A stretch of 64,000 nt of DNA from Phycomyces blakesleeanus NRRL 1555(-) (GCF_001638985.1 NW_017265150.1:310001-374000); one strand, 5' to 3'. Positions 12,322 to 25,586 are shown, counted from the stretch's first letter. The notes: generated from the letters alone by a model not told the origin. Made by a program: numbers and translations.

Positions 12322-13641
12322 TGTAAAAGAGCTTTATCTGATACAAAGAAGCTCCTTCATCACATTCTGCAACAACATGACACCATACTTCCCAGTCGTC
12401 CTGTTGGATCGAGACGATTTAAGACTGATCAATTCTGCTACAGCTCAAAAAGCGAGCATTCGAAAACTAAGTCAAGCTTTGCGTGTCCTTCATGTTATGA
12501 CCATTTCGATGATTACGAAGATTTGAAATCTCATGTCCACAGCTCGCATATGGGTGAAAGAAATAAGGAAGGCAAAAGGCAACGGGAAGATGAACCTGAA
12601 TTGACACCTCTTGCAGCCAAGAAAGTATCTCTTGCACTTAAAGAAAAGACTGCAATTTTAACATTCATAAACTACAAAGCTGGAATGTACTCGACAGGCG
12701 GACCAAAACTTACAGAAAAATCCATCAACGAACTTTAAGATATGGTCCGGATCATTGCACGCTTTAATCAACACCTTTCAGAGTCTCAAATCCAACTTCT
12801 GAAGGAAGAACAAGAAGCAGGCAATACTTTTATTAACTTAAAAAATAATCATACTACATATACGATGCTTAAAGATGCACTGAATAAGCCAATTGACGAA
12901 ATCATACAATTTCTATGGCGACATGAATGCCCTGAAGATTTAGAAGATCAGGAAATGGAATTTTTGGAAGCTCTAAAGCTAATACTTACACATTTTGCTG
13001 GAAAATGCAAACGAAAGAAAAGAGACAGCACAAACTCTGAACGGGCGTTCTGGATCAGTTATGTGATTCCAATATTCGATGCATTTGCGGATCAGACTGG
13101 CCTTCTGAATTTTAGATGGTGTGAGATCTACCTACAATCTCATGCGGATACAAATCCTGGGGCAGTACGATACGTGGACGGTCTTGGTCTAGATGAGTCA
13201 GAAAACGAAAGACTAGTGATGGAATCATCAAGTGGGGAGTATAAAGAAAAACCCAATCACACTGAGGATGATACATTGAAGCAAATCCACAGTTCAATAA
13301 TGATGCTAAAAGTGGACATTAACAACTACCGCAATTCAGCTTTCTCTACGATATGCCTAGTCAAAACTTTTGGTCTTCATTGTGTGAAGAAAGATATAAC
13401 TCTCACGAAAACCAAACTTGACGGTGCCACTGGTCGCTACATATACCAGGAAATTAGATCTGCTGAAATTCCAGTAGCATATGAAAAGCGGCACAAATAT
13501 CTGAAGATTGCGGAATTGCTCGCGACATTAACAAAGTTATTGGTTATCCAGAAAAACGTTAGAGAAAAATTAGAAAAAGAAAGGTCCGATTATATTCCTG
13601 TACCAGAAAGTTTACGAGTCCAAGCTGTACTTGGTCTTTAA
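12322..13641 (+). pseudogene. C2H2 zinc-finger protein gene with premature stop
   Basis: One frame runs from about 12322 to 13641, interrupted only by TAA at 12736-12738. Upstream of the stop it encodes a classic C2H2 finger at 12484-12549 (CPSC, 12 residues, then H-x4-H), followed by a Lys/Arg-rich stretch. Downstream, 299 further codons form a charged, largely helical protein. No start codon is available in frame at the 5' end: a TAA lies just before 12322, so either an upstream exon is missing from my reading or the gene is 5'-truncated. The stop is one base from CAA (Gln). Zinc-finger families of this kind are often multi-copy in zygomycetes; function unknown. Readthrough or an unseen short intron cannot be excluded. 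Confidence 0.6.
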
Positions 13642-14335
13642 GAAATAAACTGAAAATTGCAGCCAAAGTATGTATCCATGATCTCCTATTCATCCAAGCA
13701 TTGTACACAGGCCGTGTGTGAGGAGATATCTATAATGAATTGAAAATGAAATATTTTTACAATCTTCATCATCATCGTAATGGCTATGACAAGAAAGGCA
13801 GGCAAAGTTTGGTTTGGTTCTTGAACGTTCAATTTTTTTTTAGCTTCGGCATAATTCTTCAGTGCCAAATTATCTCAAGTTAATATGATAGTTAAGAAGT
13901 ATAGTGTTATATTGTTGCATTATGTGATGTTGAAGGTTCTTTGTGTTGGATAAAACTACTAAGGATTTTGTGCTATTAAACCACAATGGAAATGAAGCAT
14001 TTTGATAAAAAAACAAAGGCAGAAAATGTGAAATTTCAGCTACAATCTACTTAGGTCTACATATAGCCTGTCTGTTATATCTTATATTCGACATATAATA
14101 GTTTTCATAGTCGTAAGTAAAGACTGTCATAAAGTAATCAAAGTCCAAGTTGCAGAAAGGAATCCCTTGGCCTGGCTTACTTTGATGTTAAAGTTTAGTC
14201 AATCAAAATTTTCTTTGGTCCTTGTTGAGTCATCAAGCTTATTCTTCAACAAGTCAACTACTTTCTCTCTTTGAAGTATGTCAAATTCGTGTGATAAATA
14301 TCACATGCATCTTCCAGCAGAACGTCTGGTATTCC
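13642..14335. other. no gene seen
   Basis: AT-rich; only short random frames. Confidence 0.4.
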
Positions 14336-14422
14336 ATATACTTTTTCCATAAATTATGCGTTCAGCCTCCGAAAAAAAAAACCGCAAATTTCCCGACCAA
14401 ATAATTTATGGAAAAAGTATAT
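14336..14422. repeat. 22-bp perfect inverted repeat (hairpin)
   Basis: Bases 14336-14357 (ATATACTTTTTCCATAAATTAT) reappear inverted at 14401-14422, with a 43-bp loop containing an A-run. A diverged version of the left arm and loop (TTCCATAAACTACGC) occurs near 15049-15063, suggesting a dispersed hairpin-type element. Confidence 0.7.
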
Positions 14423-16697
14423 AGCATATTCTTATAATTTACCAGTTTTTTGTCAGTCAAATATGTATTATTACTATTTTTACAAAGCACAAACTAAACA
14501 ACAACAACACCTACTCCACCTGTACTTGAATGTTCTAGTTTACTTTAATGAAATGCTTATATAAGCATAATGGCAATATATATGGTCTTGATGCTGTAGA
14601 TTACCTAAAAAATATTCCACCCAAAAAACTTTATCAAGGACTTTATTCAACATTGCTTTTGAAACAATTTAATTTTAAGCTTATTCCTTTGAGTATTTCA
14701 TTATATCTACTATTATGACGTACCTAACAATACTTCTCCAGCTACTTTGATATACCTATTGTACTTTTAGAGCGTGCTTAGAGTTAGGATACCAATTTTG
14801 TTCTGACAGTAAAGCAAGTATCCGATTTATAAAAGGATCTTGGAAAAAGAACCCATGCAAATGCTACATCAGGTACAAGCAATGGAAAGCCGTCAACACG
14901 ATCGTCCGTAGCATCAACACTGTTGCTGACACCTTTTAAAATAGCCTCATTTGTTATTAAGCTTCCAACAATACTCGGAATTCAGGTGGGGTGCTTAATT
15001 ATTATTATTATTGTTGTTATGTGGACATTTTCCCTCATAATTTTTAATTCCATAAACTACGCATAGAACGCCAAAAAGACAGCAAATAGCCCGAATAACC
15101 GACGCCTTTTTCTTTGTGTGAAATGAAAAATCAATGTACTATAAATAATTGTAATTAAAAGGAACCTTAATTTATAAGAAAAAAATTACACAGATATTAA
15201 ATGAGTGTATAGAAAGCCTGCACGATGGGGAATCCCATAGAAAAAGTATATATTTTTATATTTCTGTTCAATTTCTGTTCACCATTTTACTTGGCCCTTG
15301 AATCTACAGTAGCACAGCCTATTAAACCTATATAAATGCAATAACATTAAAACAATCTAATATAATTCAAAGCATAATTCATATAGTTAGCCAATCATTT
15401 AATAATCATATAAATATAGTGTGTGTATGTATATATATGTATGTAGGATCAAAACTTAACCTATATAAGATGTTTACCTTGTGATTTAAAGATCTTGTGG
15501 TGGGAGCTCTATCCAAAAGAGAGACTCGTTTATTTTGCATTTAAAATATTATCTGCTAGTACTAAAGATTATCTATAGTAGCTACCAAAGGTTAATTAAA
15601 CCCAATTTTACATTTTAGTGTACAAACAGAATGTTCTTGTTAGTACCATTCAATATAGTCATCTCACCATAAAATCTCCTATTACAATCTACTATTTTTT
15701 CTCTTTTCTGAATGGTTCTGGAGGTCTGTTTCAAGCATTTTTGATGCTATTAGTAATTCAAGAATATCGATACAAGATATTGATATTCATTTCTTCTGGA
15801 AAATCAAACTTTTAATAATTTTCAAGCTTAGTTTAATTTAGCGGAGAATTGAAGAGAAGAGTACAATGGTGAACATCGGCGTGTAACAAGTATTGACTTT
15901 GTACCTTTTTTATATTCACACTTGATAAACCTATTGTGAAGGTGTGAGTTCCATGTTAAAGTATGACGAGATAGCTTTTTTCTTTTCGTATTCTTTGTAT
16001 ATTACCTTTTCACACGGTTCTCGAGACTATCAAGCTTTTTAATTTTATGCAATGATCACTATTAAGATTGATTGTGCAGTTCTTGGCGGCCATGGAATAT
16101 ATAAAATAATAAACATTATTCAAACAAAAAGAAAAGTATAATTTCAGCCTTTTTTTTTAATCTAAATAGTAAAAGGATAGTTTTCGGCTTAGGGCGGTCG
16201 AATTGGCTTTAAAAGGAGAGAGATAATCGTGTAGAGTCCCTCAGTTACCTCTTGACAAAAGACTGGGCTGAGAGGCTTGCAAATGAAAGTCAAAGACAAC
16301 CTGTTCAGCTACCACGTTTAGGTATAGCTTTTATTTTTAAACTATTGACTAGACCAAATGGTTTTCCGTGTTTATTGTCCGCGAGCTATTCTGTGATCTT
16401 TGGCTCAGGTTCGCATCCAAAAAAAGGATATAGTTGAGAATTAAGGTGATTAAAATAACACAAATATAGTATTTTTCAGATGCTGTGCTACACCAGGAAA
16501 ACTATCTTTGTTGCGCAAAGCAATCTGTTGGCCTATCTCTTGTTTAACTTAATATATCTCCTTTTCTTCCTATATCCTTCTTCCTTTTACTCTTCCTCTC
16601 CAAAGCCAACAACAACACAAAAAGCCTCTCAAGAGCAAAAAATTACGACTACAACGACCTATTCATTCATTTTTTTATCTCCAGTAACACCAGTACA
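14423..16697. other. non-coding region, upstream of RhoGAP gene
   Basis: About 2.3 kb of AT-rich DNA. The last 150 bp before 16698 become pyrimidine-rich and then A-rich, as in many fungal 5' leaders. I see no gene; the frame at 16480-16701 is probably 5'-UTR. Confidence 0.45.
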
Positions 16698-19600
16698 ATG
16701 ATGTCTCCTTCACTTTCAGATACTTCAGAAGAAGCCAATTGTATCGGCTGCCACAAAAGTATAGAAGAAGGCTCAATTATCGCAGTGGGAGAATCACTAT
16801 TCCATCTGGAGTGGTGAGTTGAACGATCTATAATGTTCCTGGATCTAAACATCATCATCAGTTTTGTTTGCAAGAAATGTGGTGTTTCTGTTGACTGCAA
16901 TGCCAAGCTTTTGCTACTCGACGATGGCAATCCTGTCTGTGAAGACTGCTCATATGTCTGCGCTGTATGTAGCAAAGCGATTAGTGACGAGGCTATCATG
17001 ACTGGTGAGACCAAGTAGTGCGAGTTTATCTTACAATTATGAGGAATTAAATGCAATTAATTCAAACTTTAACAGGTCAAACTGCGTATCATACCCATTG
17101 CTTCCAATGCATTTCATGCAAGAAGAATATTGATGATCTTGTCTATACCCAAACCAACAAGGTATTAAGGGTTATTCAAGCTCCTAGGCTTGCAACACAT
17201 TATTTAAACTAATTGTATATTATACTATAATATTATATATATATATATATATATCTCCAGGGTATTTATTGCATACCATGTCATGAGAAACGCAAGATTG
17301 AAAAACAGCAGAAAAAACAAGAAAAGGGTGATCGCCCTGCACATACAAATCTCTCAATCTCTACTAACGCGTTGCGTCCACAGATTAATCAACAGGCAAG
17401 TTCCTTGAACCTAAAATTAAAAAATAATAATGAATATTAAAAATTTAACGTATTCCACAGACACTGGAAGCCAAATCAAAAGAATCTCATGCTCATCGTC
17501 ACACAAGTCGTTTATTGAATGCTCAGTCTGTTGCGGATTACATGATGGAGCAAAAAGAACGAACTCTGAATGACACACAAATATCCCCTCAAGTCCGCTC
17601 TCCAAACGATCGTTTAGAGGTTCAACTTCCAACCCCAACCCGCTCACAAAGTAGCTCTGTCGATAGTTTATCTAGAATGCGGCCCAATGCCTTGGGACCA
17701 ACTGCCCTTGCACGTCCAAAGCCTTCTCATTCAGACATAGTCACGAGCCGAAATCATCAATCAAATCAACCTACTTCATTTACGCTCAACAGCATGCAAC
17801 GTCCAAACGACATTCCAATAAAAAATAATTCCGCTCCTCAAAACGCCAAGGCTGACTTTGGTTTGCCAGAAATACCTTCGCTTAATCTCACCTTTTTTGA
17901 TAATGAGCATGAAGACCTTGCCGACCTTGCCAAGAATCTCGGTGTTCATCTTTCAATTCAACCAAAATCTACATCTGACTTCAAATCTCAAGACAAGTAT
18001 TTGAGCAGCCTACAAAAAAATAAAAAGCCAAGCACAACAATAGCATCCATAAAAGCTTCTAGCGGGCTACGGGCTACTACTAATAACCGTGGATTCTCTC
18101 CAAAGGAGACGCTTGAACGGCTATCCGGAGTAAACCGAAAGGTACTTGTTGAATAAGAGAGAAATGTATATTTCTTTTATTGTAATTACTGGTGTATTTA
18201 AATATTTGTTACTTTTATTTTTTCTCGTTTGTAGGATATGAACAAACCTGAGAAAACAGACCCTAAAATCAATTTACGTGACCAATGGACTACTCAACAA
18301 GCAAGTGCTGCCAAAGAAAATACTTTCAGTGTGGCAACAAAACAAGAAATTGATCGTCTAGCCCAAACGCGTATTGAGCTGGAACATACCTGTAAAGAGC
18401 TCAGAGAGCTCAGAGATAATTTGTCAAAAGACATCGATCAATTGAGCACAAAAAGACAAGCTGGAATTGCAAGGTAAATATAAAATGTACCTGAAAATCT
18501 AAAAAAAAAAAAAAGTAATTGACTTATTTGGTTAGTGCTGAAAATTATACAACTGGGCCAATAGAGCAAAAAAGCGCTCTCTGCATTGAAATCAAATCCC
18601 TTGTTCTTGAAAGAGATGAACTTAAAGTTGACACGCAAGACCTCAGCAAAATGCGTGACGAAATTATTCATGAAATGGTCTTATTAAATACAAAAAATGC
18701 TGAGCTGACAAAAATGAATAATGATCTCTCCAGGCGTGCCATTGATCGAGAGCAACAGGCAGGCCACTCTCCTTCACCTACTCCATCGACTGAGCTATTG
18801 TCGCCTATATCCATGCAGCGAGATTCCTCAGACTCTAGCTCAATTAACAATCAAAAAGTAGCTTCTCGTAATAGCTTTAACGGAAAACACGAACCAAAGC
18901 TGTTGAAGATAAAAAAGAAAGGAAGCACTCTGTTCGGAAAACTAGGAGGAAAATCTATCAAATCAGACACCAGCATTTATGGCAACGACTATGCTCAGAG
19001 TAGTAAGAGTATTTTGTACGGCATGTCGAATTCTAGCGCCAGCACACAAAGTCTGGCAATCGATAGCTCTTCTCGTAGTATTCGCCATAATCCGAAGCCA
19101 TCGATAGACAGTTCTTTCTCCTATGTATCGGGCCCACATTCATTCCAATTGACATCCTTTTTGAGACCTGTCAAATGCAATGCTTGCAATGAAAAAATGT
19201 GGGGTTTGCACGAATATCGATGCGGCTGTAAGTTGTGCCCAAAAGAAGAATCCCAAATTCAAATAGATACTCATCATTGTAAACATTATATTGTTATTCA
19301 TAGGTTGCGGTTATCAGGCGCACGCAAAATGTCTTAGTCATGTCCCCCAGATATGTAGTGCCTCCAACTTAAGTCTTGATTTGTCCAGTGGATCAGATAT
19401 TGAGATCGCAAAATCCCCCAGCTTGTTTGGTCATAGCTTAGCTGCCCAGGTGGCACTTGAGAATCGATCTGTACCATTGCTGGTAGAAAAATGTATCGAG
19501 GCTATTGAGCTACGCGGAATGGATTATGAAGGAATCTATCGAAAATCTGGAGGAGCTGCGCAAATGCGCGCTATCCAGATAGCATTTGAGCAAGGGGATA

Positions 19601-20135
19601 CCATCGATTTGAAAGATCCGGATGAAATCAACGACGTAGCAGCCATCACAAGTGTCCTCAAGCAATATTTCCGTGAACTCCCTGACCCACTTTTAACATA
19701 CGACGTATATCAAGAATTCATCGAATCAATTGGTAAAGTAGCCACAAAATATTTGAGTCGTTTTATTGATTTTTTTCTTCTCTTCATGTAAATAATAGCA
19801 ATGCAAGCCGATCAAACAAAAACAGACAAGTTCATTTCTCTTATGAACCAGCTACCAAAAGCAAATTATGATACCTTAAAGCTATTAATGCAACATTTAC
19901 ACCGGTAAGCTGTTAATGTTGTTTGTATATGTTTTTCTGTGGTAATTAATATTTAACTTTTCACAGTGTCAAAGGACGTTCAAGTGAGAATCTAATGACT
20001 ACAAAGAACCTTGCCATGGTATTCGCCCCGACTTTAATGCGCGATAGAGATTCCTCAAGAGACTTTTTAGACATGAGTTATAAGAATGCCACCATGGACT
20101 TTGTTATTGACAGAGCATTTGAAATCTTTGTTTAA
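16698..20135 (+). CDS. LIM-LIM-C1-RhoGAP protein (Rga-type)
   Basis: Ten exons: 16698-16813, 16862-17004, 17076-17161, 17261-17395, 17461-18141, 18235-18473, 18536-19227, 19304-19732, 19799-19904 and 19967-20135, for 931 residues. Residues about 15-65 and 75-130 are two LIM zinc-binding domains with all Cys/His ligands visible; about 430-545 is coiled coil; about 668-718 is a C1 domain (H-x12-C-x2-C pattern); about 735-925 is a RhoGAP domain with the arginine finger in IYRKSGG. Such proteins stimulate GTP hydrolysis by Rho/Cdc42 at growth sites, controlling polarity and wall building. Intron 4 is GC-AG. The 5' end is set by ATGATG at 16698. The next gene (Jip5-like) is convergent, only about 200 bp away. 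Confidence 0.92.
17396..17460 (+). other. GC-AG intron in RhoGAP gene
   Basis: Donor CAACAG|GCAAGT, acceptor TTCCACAG. Reading through reaches a stop; splicing at GC keeps Gln-Thr in frame, while the GT four bases later would shift the frame. Confidence 0.8.
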
Positions 20136-20340
20136 CAAGACATTTATCTATATACTTTATTCGCATCCCATCATTGTACTTATCTATCCTTCTTATTAAT
20201 CTTACATTTTTACACACATCCTATACTCATTTCTCTCTCGCATTCAAAATGCTAATAAATAAATAATGCTAACAAATATTGAAAATTGAATAATATTGTA
20301 AATATGCAGTGAATAAGTATAATCTATAGTGAATTCATTA

Positions 20341-21903
20341 TTAAAGATCAGAGAAAAAGGTATTTGGTCTACTCGACTTCTTTTTATGTTCAGCTTCTTT
20401 TTTCTTCTGTTCTTTCTTTAGTTGCTTTTTCTGGCGCTTCTTAGAGGGCTTATCATCATCGCTATCATCACTATCATCCTCAAAGCCTTCAAATTCTGCC
20501 AATGCCTTTTCTTCGTCTTCATCATCATCTGCATCTTGTTTTTGTTTTTTGTCTTCGTCTTGACTTTCATCATCCTGGTCTTCGTTTTTGTTATTCTCTA
20601 AATTACTGGTGACTTCACCTTCTGCGTCTGACTGATCATCATCACCATCTTTTTCTTCGTCTTGGTCTTCGTCAAACAAGTATCCAACGTCCCAGAATCG
20701 CAGTGATTCATCATGGCCACAGCTTATCAAGTATTTCTTGTCGTGTGTCAACTCAATATGCTCAATAGGCATATCTTGACCATGATCACCAATAACACCA
20801 TGGAAAGCATTAGGGAGAATAGAAACAACTCGGATCATACCATCACTACTTCCGGTACAGATTGTATCTTCGTCAATTTTACAGATTGCATCAATAGAGT
20901 GAGGATGCCCAACAATACGGTCCTTGTAGTCTCCCCAGTCTCCCCAAGACCATAAACTCAATATGCCTTCTTGTGATCCTACTACGGCCTTGCGCCCATT
21001 CTATTCGCACAAAGGTGAGGTTAGTCGCCTTATTTTGATATATATATATATTTGTTCCTCTTAAGCCACCTTGACAAGTTTCACAGAAAGCAATTCATCG
21101 CCCATCTGATCAGACATGGCTGCAACATTTGGTTTGCGAATATCCCAGGTAGACAAATAACCATCTCCTCTAAATATAACATGTTAATTAACTTCATTAC
21201 CCGTTATTTGGATTAGCGGACTTTTTTTCTCTTTACCCTACTGCCACTAGAGTTTTATGGGAAGGACTATACGCCATATCAGCAATAAAGTCTTCGTGCT
21301 CCGAGTATGTCATGACAGCATCCTCCTTTCTGTTATCCCAGATCTAAATAAACACAATCAATTTTCCTGCCCTGGGACCTGATTAATTTCTTACTTTGAT
21401 AACACCCTGATCGTCGCCTGTGGCGAACATATTCTCATTCAAGTTGAGAAGAGAATTCAATGGGTTCCTATGTTAAAATATCCCAAAATTTAGAACAGAT
21501 TCGTTTTGAATCTAATTCACTCACTCATGGGTCATCTCTCGAGATTTAATTGTCTGTCCTGTGCTAGTGTCCATCAAAAGAATCATCTTGTCCTTTGAAA
21601 CACTATAAAGTTCTGCCCATTTTTTTTTATACATTAATATGCATTTCGAAGAAATCCTCTTTCTTTAATATACTTACGAGATCCATCAGGATTAAAGGCA
21701 ACTCCTCTACATGACTTCTTAAATGCTTTTTCAGTCCAAAGCTCTTGATGAGATTTTTCACCATAACGGTGGCACTTGATCTTTCCATTGATCAAACCGG
21801 AAACAATAATTGGTTCGCTGGGATGAGTAGCAAAGTGAAAAACAGCTTGTTTAAACTTGAGAGGAGCTAAAGAGCCTGCTTCTGCGTCGTTTTCTGTGGA
21901 CAT
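20341..21903 (-). CDS. WD40 ribosome-biogenesis protein, Jip5/WDR55 family
   Basis: Six exons on minus: 21903-21678, 21612-21525, 21467-21395, 21343-21237, 21169-21070 and 21000-20341, for 417 residues, close to the usual size of Jip5. WD-type repeats end in IWD, TWDIR, LWSWG and FWDVG. The C-terminal third is highly acidic (long Asp/Glu runs) and then Lys-rich, finishing in the motif TFFSDL, which resembles the FFADL-type tail of the family. Jip5/WDR55 proteins are nucleolar and act in 60S subunit maturation; that role is by homology. All introns are GT-AG; intron 5 has a GACTAAC branch site. Confidence 0.87.
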
Positions 21904-21988
21904 GGTATAACTTTAATTATGTTTTTTTTATGCGTCTGTAAATGGAAAGCAAGCTTCGTAAACTTGTCACAATATATGTGACTGAGTA

Positions 21989-22093
21989 CAGTAGTCCTTC
22001 GATAATTTCAATCCCCTTTAATTTCACTCTTCGGTAATTTCAAGGCACTTGGTCCCTCCCTCCCTTGCCCTTGAAATTATCGAGGGATCATTC
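21989..22093. mobile_element. short pogo/Tc1-like MITE
   Basis: Left end CAGTAGTCCTTCGATAATTTCAA and right end the inverse of GATCCCTCGATAATTTCAAG, flanked by TA on both sides (21987-21988, 22094-22095). The interior shares CTTCGGTAATTTCAAGGCACT-like sequence, inverted, with the larger element at 25993-26278. It sits about 90 bp upstream of the Jip5 start codon. Confidence 0.7.
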
Positions 22094-22926
22094 TAATTAT
22101 GCTTAAATCCTCATACTGCAGTCTTTTTTTTTTACTTGAAATTGAAACGAATTTGGATTTTTTGTAAATGAATTATATTTAATATTTGGGCACTTTTTAT
22201 GAGAGAAACCTAGAAAAGTATACAGCCAAAGTTTGGCATCGTAATACTAGTGGATAAGAAGAGTCATATCACCATCTCTATATCAATAGTTACAATGGTT
22301 ACTCTGCAACCTTTCTTTTTTTGTCAATAGTAATATATAGACATATACCAACGGCTATCATAACTTATATATTTCATCAAATGAATTAAGAGCAAAAGCC
22401 TCTCCAAGTTCCACATTAAAAATGCTCTACTTTTAAGATGTGCAAATTAAATACTGAAAATCAAATATGTATATAAATTGGCTAAGCAAAGTGTTTTAAT
22501 GCTTGTAAAGAACTTGGTGCGGCATGCTACGATCCACCATTTAAAGCTTATTTGATATTGATTGCTTAAATATTGATCAAAACATCCTATTTTTTCACTA
22601 TAAAAAAAACAATTTACTAATAGAATTGGCTATTTGCACCAAAAAGTCCATTTTCGATACCCACTTTTCCTCAGAGCAACACCTGAAAAAATATTGAAAA
22701 TTTTGTTTTTTTTTTCATTAAGTAAAGTTGTGTAGAAAGTTAATTGACACCGCTCAGTACCTTTTTGACAAAAAACAAACAAATATTCATCAAGATATCT
22801 ATAGACTGAAAAAAGACGATATCGCTATTTCCACCACTAAAAGGTGTTGCTTACAAGTCCGAAAATGAAAAGTGTATGCACCAAAAAATTAATATCACTA
22901 TGGAGGGCAGATTCTGTAATCATTTA
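22094..22926. other. non-coding
   Basis: AT-rich; no gene seen. Confidence 0.4.
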
Positions 22927-23073
22927 GAGCATCCACATCGGTTTATCTAAACCTGAAGTCAGTTTTTTTACTATTTGGATATTTTAGTGAAATGGTAAAT
23001 TTAAATATTCGTTCTATATTATTGAAAAATATTCAACTAAAACATTTATTTAGACAGGCGGCTGTGGATACTC
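22927..23073. mobile_element. small MITE with GAGCATCC/GGATACTC ends
   Basis: The left end GAGCATCCACATCGGTTTATCTAAA and the right end (inverse of GAGTATCCACAGCCGCCTGTCTAAA) form imperfect inverted repeats of about 25 bp. Flanks are TTA (left) and TTT (right), so a 3-bp TWA-type target site is plausible. The termini resemble those of the 11275-11696 element. Confidence 0.55.
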
Positions 23074-23682
23074 TTTGAAGCCAAAAGGTAAGGGTAGTCA
23101 TTAATTTAGAATTTATACAACATTAATCTTGAAATAATAGAGACTTTAGTATTATACAATAAAATAAAAGTATTTAAATATCAAGATTGGTCGCAGAATT
23201 CCAAAAAAGTTAGGCATTAGCCATGAAAAATCACAAGGAAAGAAATATTACCAACTAACATTTAGAGAAACATTTAAATAGTGAGACTGTACAATACAGG
23301 TGAAAAGGGATTGAAATAAATGTAACGCACAATCATCCAGAGAAGATAAATTCATAGGTAAATTATAAATGTCTTTATGATAGTTTTGGTCAATAAAGTA
23401 ATCGTTCGGCCGTTTGATCTCGAATGTCCATGCTTAGTGGTCTCAAAGGCACTCAATAATGCTATCTTGTAACATATATGTTGTTTAGTAAATAAGATAC
23501 TACTGTAGCTTTATGAGAATTAATTGTAATAAGAAATGTTCAAATCAGACAGTTATATTTTATATTCAAGACATCAGACACAAATAACCCTTGAAAAGAT
23601 ATTAAACATATGTGATCTCCATTTTAATAATCTCGTTTTATTCATTTCTTTACAAGAAGAATCGACTTCAACTTTGGATCAT
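23074..23682. other. 3' flank of F-box gene, no gene seen
   Basis: AT-rich sequence without supportable coding features. Confidence 0.4.
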
Positions 23683-25586
23683 TTATGCTCTTTGTTTGCC
23701 CTTAAATACAAATTTTTTCAAAGAGCCGTATTTAAAAGTAACACGTTGTTCAGGAGGTTCACTTATCCATCTGGCTACTGAAGAAACGTCTTTGTTTTCG
23801 TCAATATCATCATTGGCATCCTCTGCAGGAGCTCTTGTGAGAGAGCTATTTAAATCTTCGACTTTCTTTGATACATCTTCATTTTCGTTGTTTAATTTTA
23901 ACGACGAGTGTTTATGATTTTCATATATAGAGTGCTGACAATCCAGCCATATATTTTCGGTAGGAACCTAGATAAGATGTTTGATTTTAATCATCATTTT
24001 TATAATGTAGTTTTTAGATGTATATATGCACTCACCATTGATGAAGAAAATTTTATCATATTACTCTCATATTTGTTCACAATGTTGAAAACTTTAACCT
24101 TTTCAAAACGGAGCTCTGAAAAGTGGATTGATGACATATCAATAAAGGTTTCTAACGTATCCGTCCTTCTCGAAGATACTGCTAGTCTTACGAGTTCCAA
24201 CTTCATGCTGCTAAGTTTCTTGCAAGAAGTGGCAAACATCTTGAGTGTTTTAGCGGAAACATCTACATCTTTGAGGAATAAATTGCACAGCGCATGATCC
24301 GTTGGAAAGATAAATGATCCTGGCCTACAAACAATAAATCCGTGCACCATGCTCAAGGTTTCTAATGCCGGGCATTCCCTTAGAAGCATATCCAGTATGA
24401 TGGTAATTTGGTCCATTTGGAGATCGAGATGAACCAGGTTAGGATAACACTCGAAGTTAATAGATTTCCCCATACACCACATATCGGCTTGAAAGGATGT
24501 AATTTTGATTCTCTCCAATGTATCCGCACATGATTGTGTTGGTTCTAGGGTATTTCTTGATCTTATGTCGTCTTTGTTTATTGAAGTGAAGCCAAGGTAA
24601 AATGTTTTCATTTGGACATTTGAACGGCAGAGTTGACTCATAAAAGCAAGATATACTTCTTCTGTAGAATTTCCAATATTGACATCAATGTTTTCCAGCT
24701 GCTGAAAGGGACACGACAGCTCGGAAAGCATGCTTAGCGCTTGAAAATTTAATGTAGCAAGGGTACCCACGGTATAATTAACGGCTTTAAGAGTACTGAT
24801 GTTTGGATACTTGGCAGCGATGTAGTAAAGCCACTCGCCAGCAGTATCTTCGATAGACATTCCAAAGGTTTTAAGACAAGGCCTTGGCTTTACTTCTTTA
24901 ATTTTTGATAGTTCAGCGGGGCCCATTTTATCAAGTTGTACATTAAGAAACAGGTACGTTAATTCGGGCAGTTGATCATTAAGGAGTTCGAAATCGGCAA
25001 AGGTGCACAGGGACCGTCTATTATAGCTTGAGTCGATGTGTATCCGCTTCAGTTGACGTAAATTCGACCGTATTAAATCAAAGATGTTCGGTAGTTCCGT
25101 GTAATCGGAAGCGTTCGCGGTTATTTCAATATCTGTGAGGGATTTAGCCCATACGTTCCACCCGCGCAAATCAATAGGTACACGCGGAAGTAGGCATAAC
25201 AGTCGACGTAAATGTAAATAATACTTTTGAAATAAAAGTCCATTTATAGTTGTTCCAACTAATGTATTGGTCCATTTGAAGCACTGTACATTCGGAAGAT
25301 GTTTCTGAAGGATGGAAAGCTGCATATCGTCCATGATATCGGGTATATCGATTTCAATTTTTCGGGTTTTGTGGCCGTGTCTTCCAAAAAGGCCGTTTGG
25401 TGATTTGGTTAAATCGGTCAACTTATTGATAGATGAATCACTTCTAATAGTGAGCTTTTCAAAAAGAGATCCCTGGAAAGTCGGAAACCAAGCCTTGCAA
25501 ACTAGACAGCACTGGACTTTATCGACGGGTTGAAGAAGCTTTGCAATAAGAAGCGTGACTTCAATAGGTAGTTCTGACACCAACAT
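23683..25586 (-). CDS. F-box / leucine-rich repeat-like protein
   Basis: Two exons on minus: 25586-24036 and 23967-23683, for 611 residues. The N-terminus (LPIEVTLLIAKLL ... CCLVCKAWFPTFQGSLFEKL) is an F-box of about 40 residues, the Skp1-binding module of SCF ubiquitin ligases. About 60-515 is a Leu-rich helical/strand repeat region with degenerate LRR spacing, likely the substrate-binding part. The intron donor is CAATG|GTGAGT and the acceptor CTAG; the joined second exon gives a hydrophilic acidic tail of 94 residues. Without splicing the frame would run about 11 codons further, so the spliced form is inferred from the strong signals and the clean downstream frame. Substrate unknown. Confidence 0.78.
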
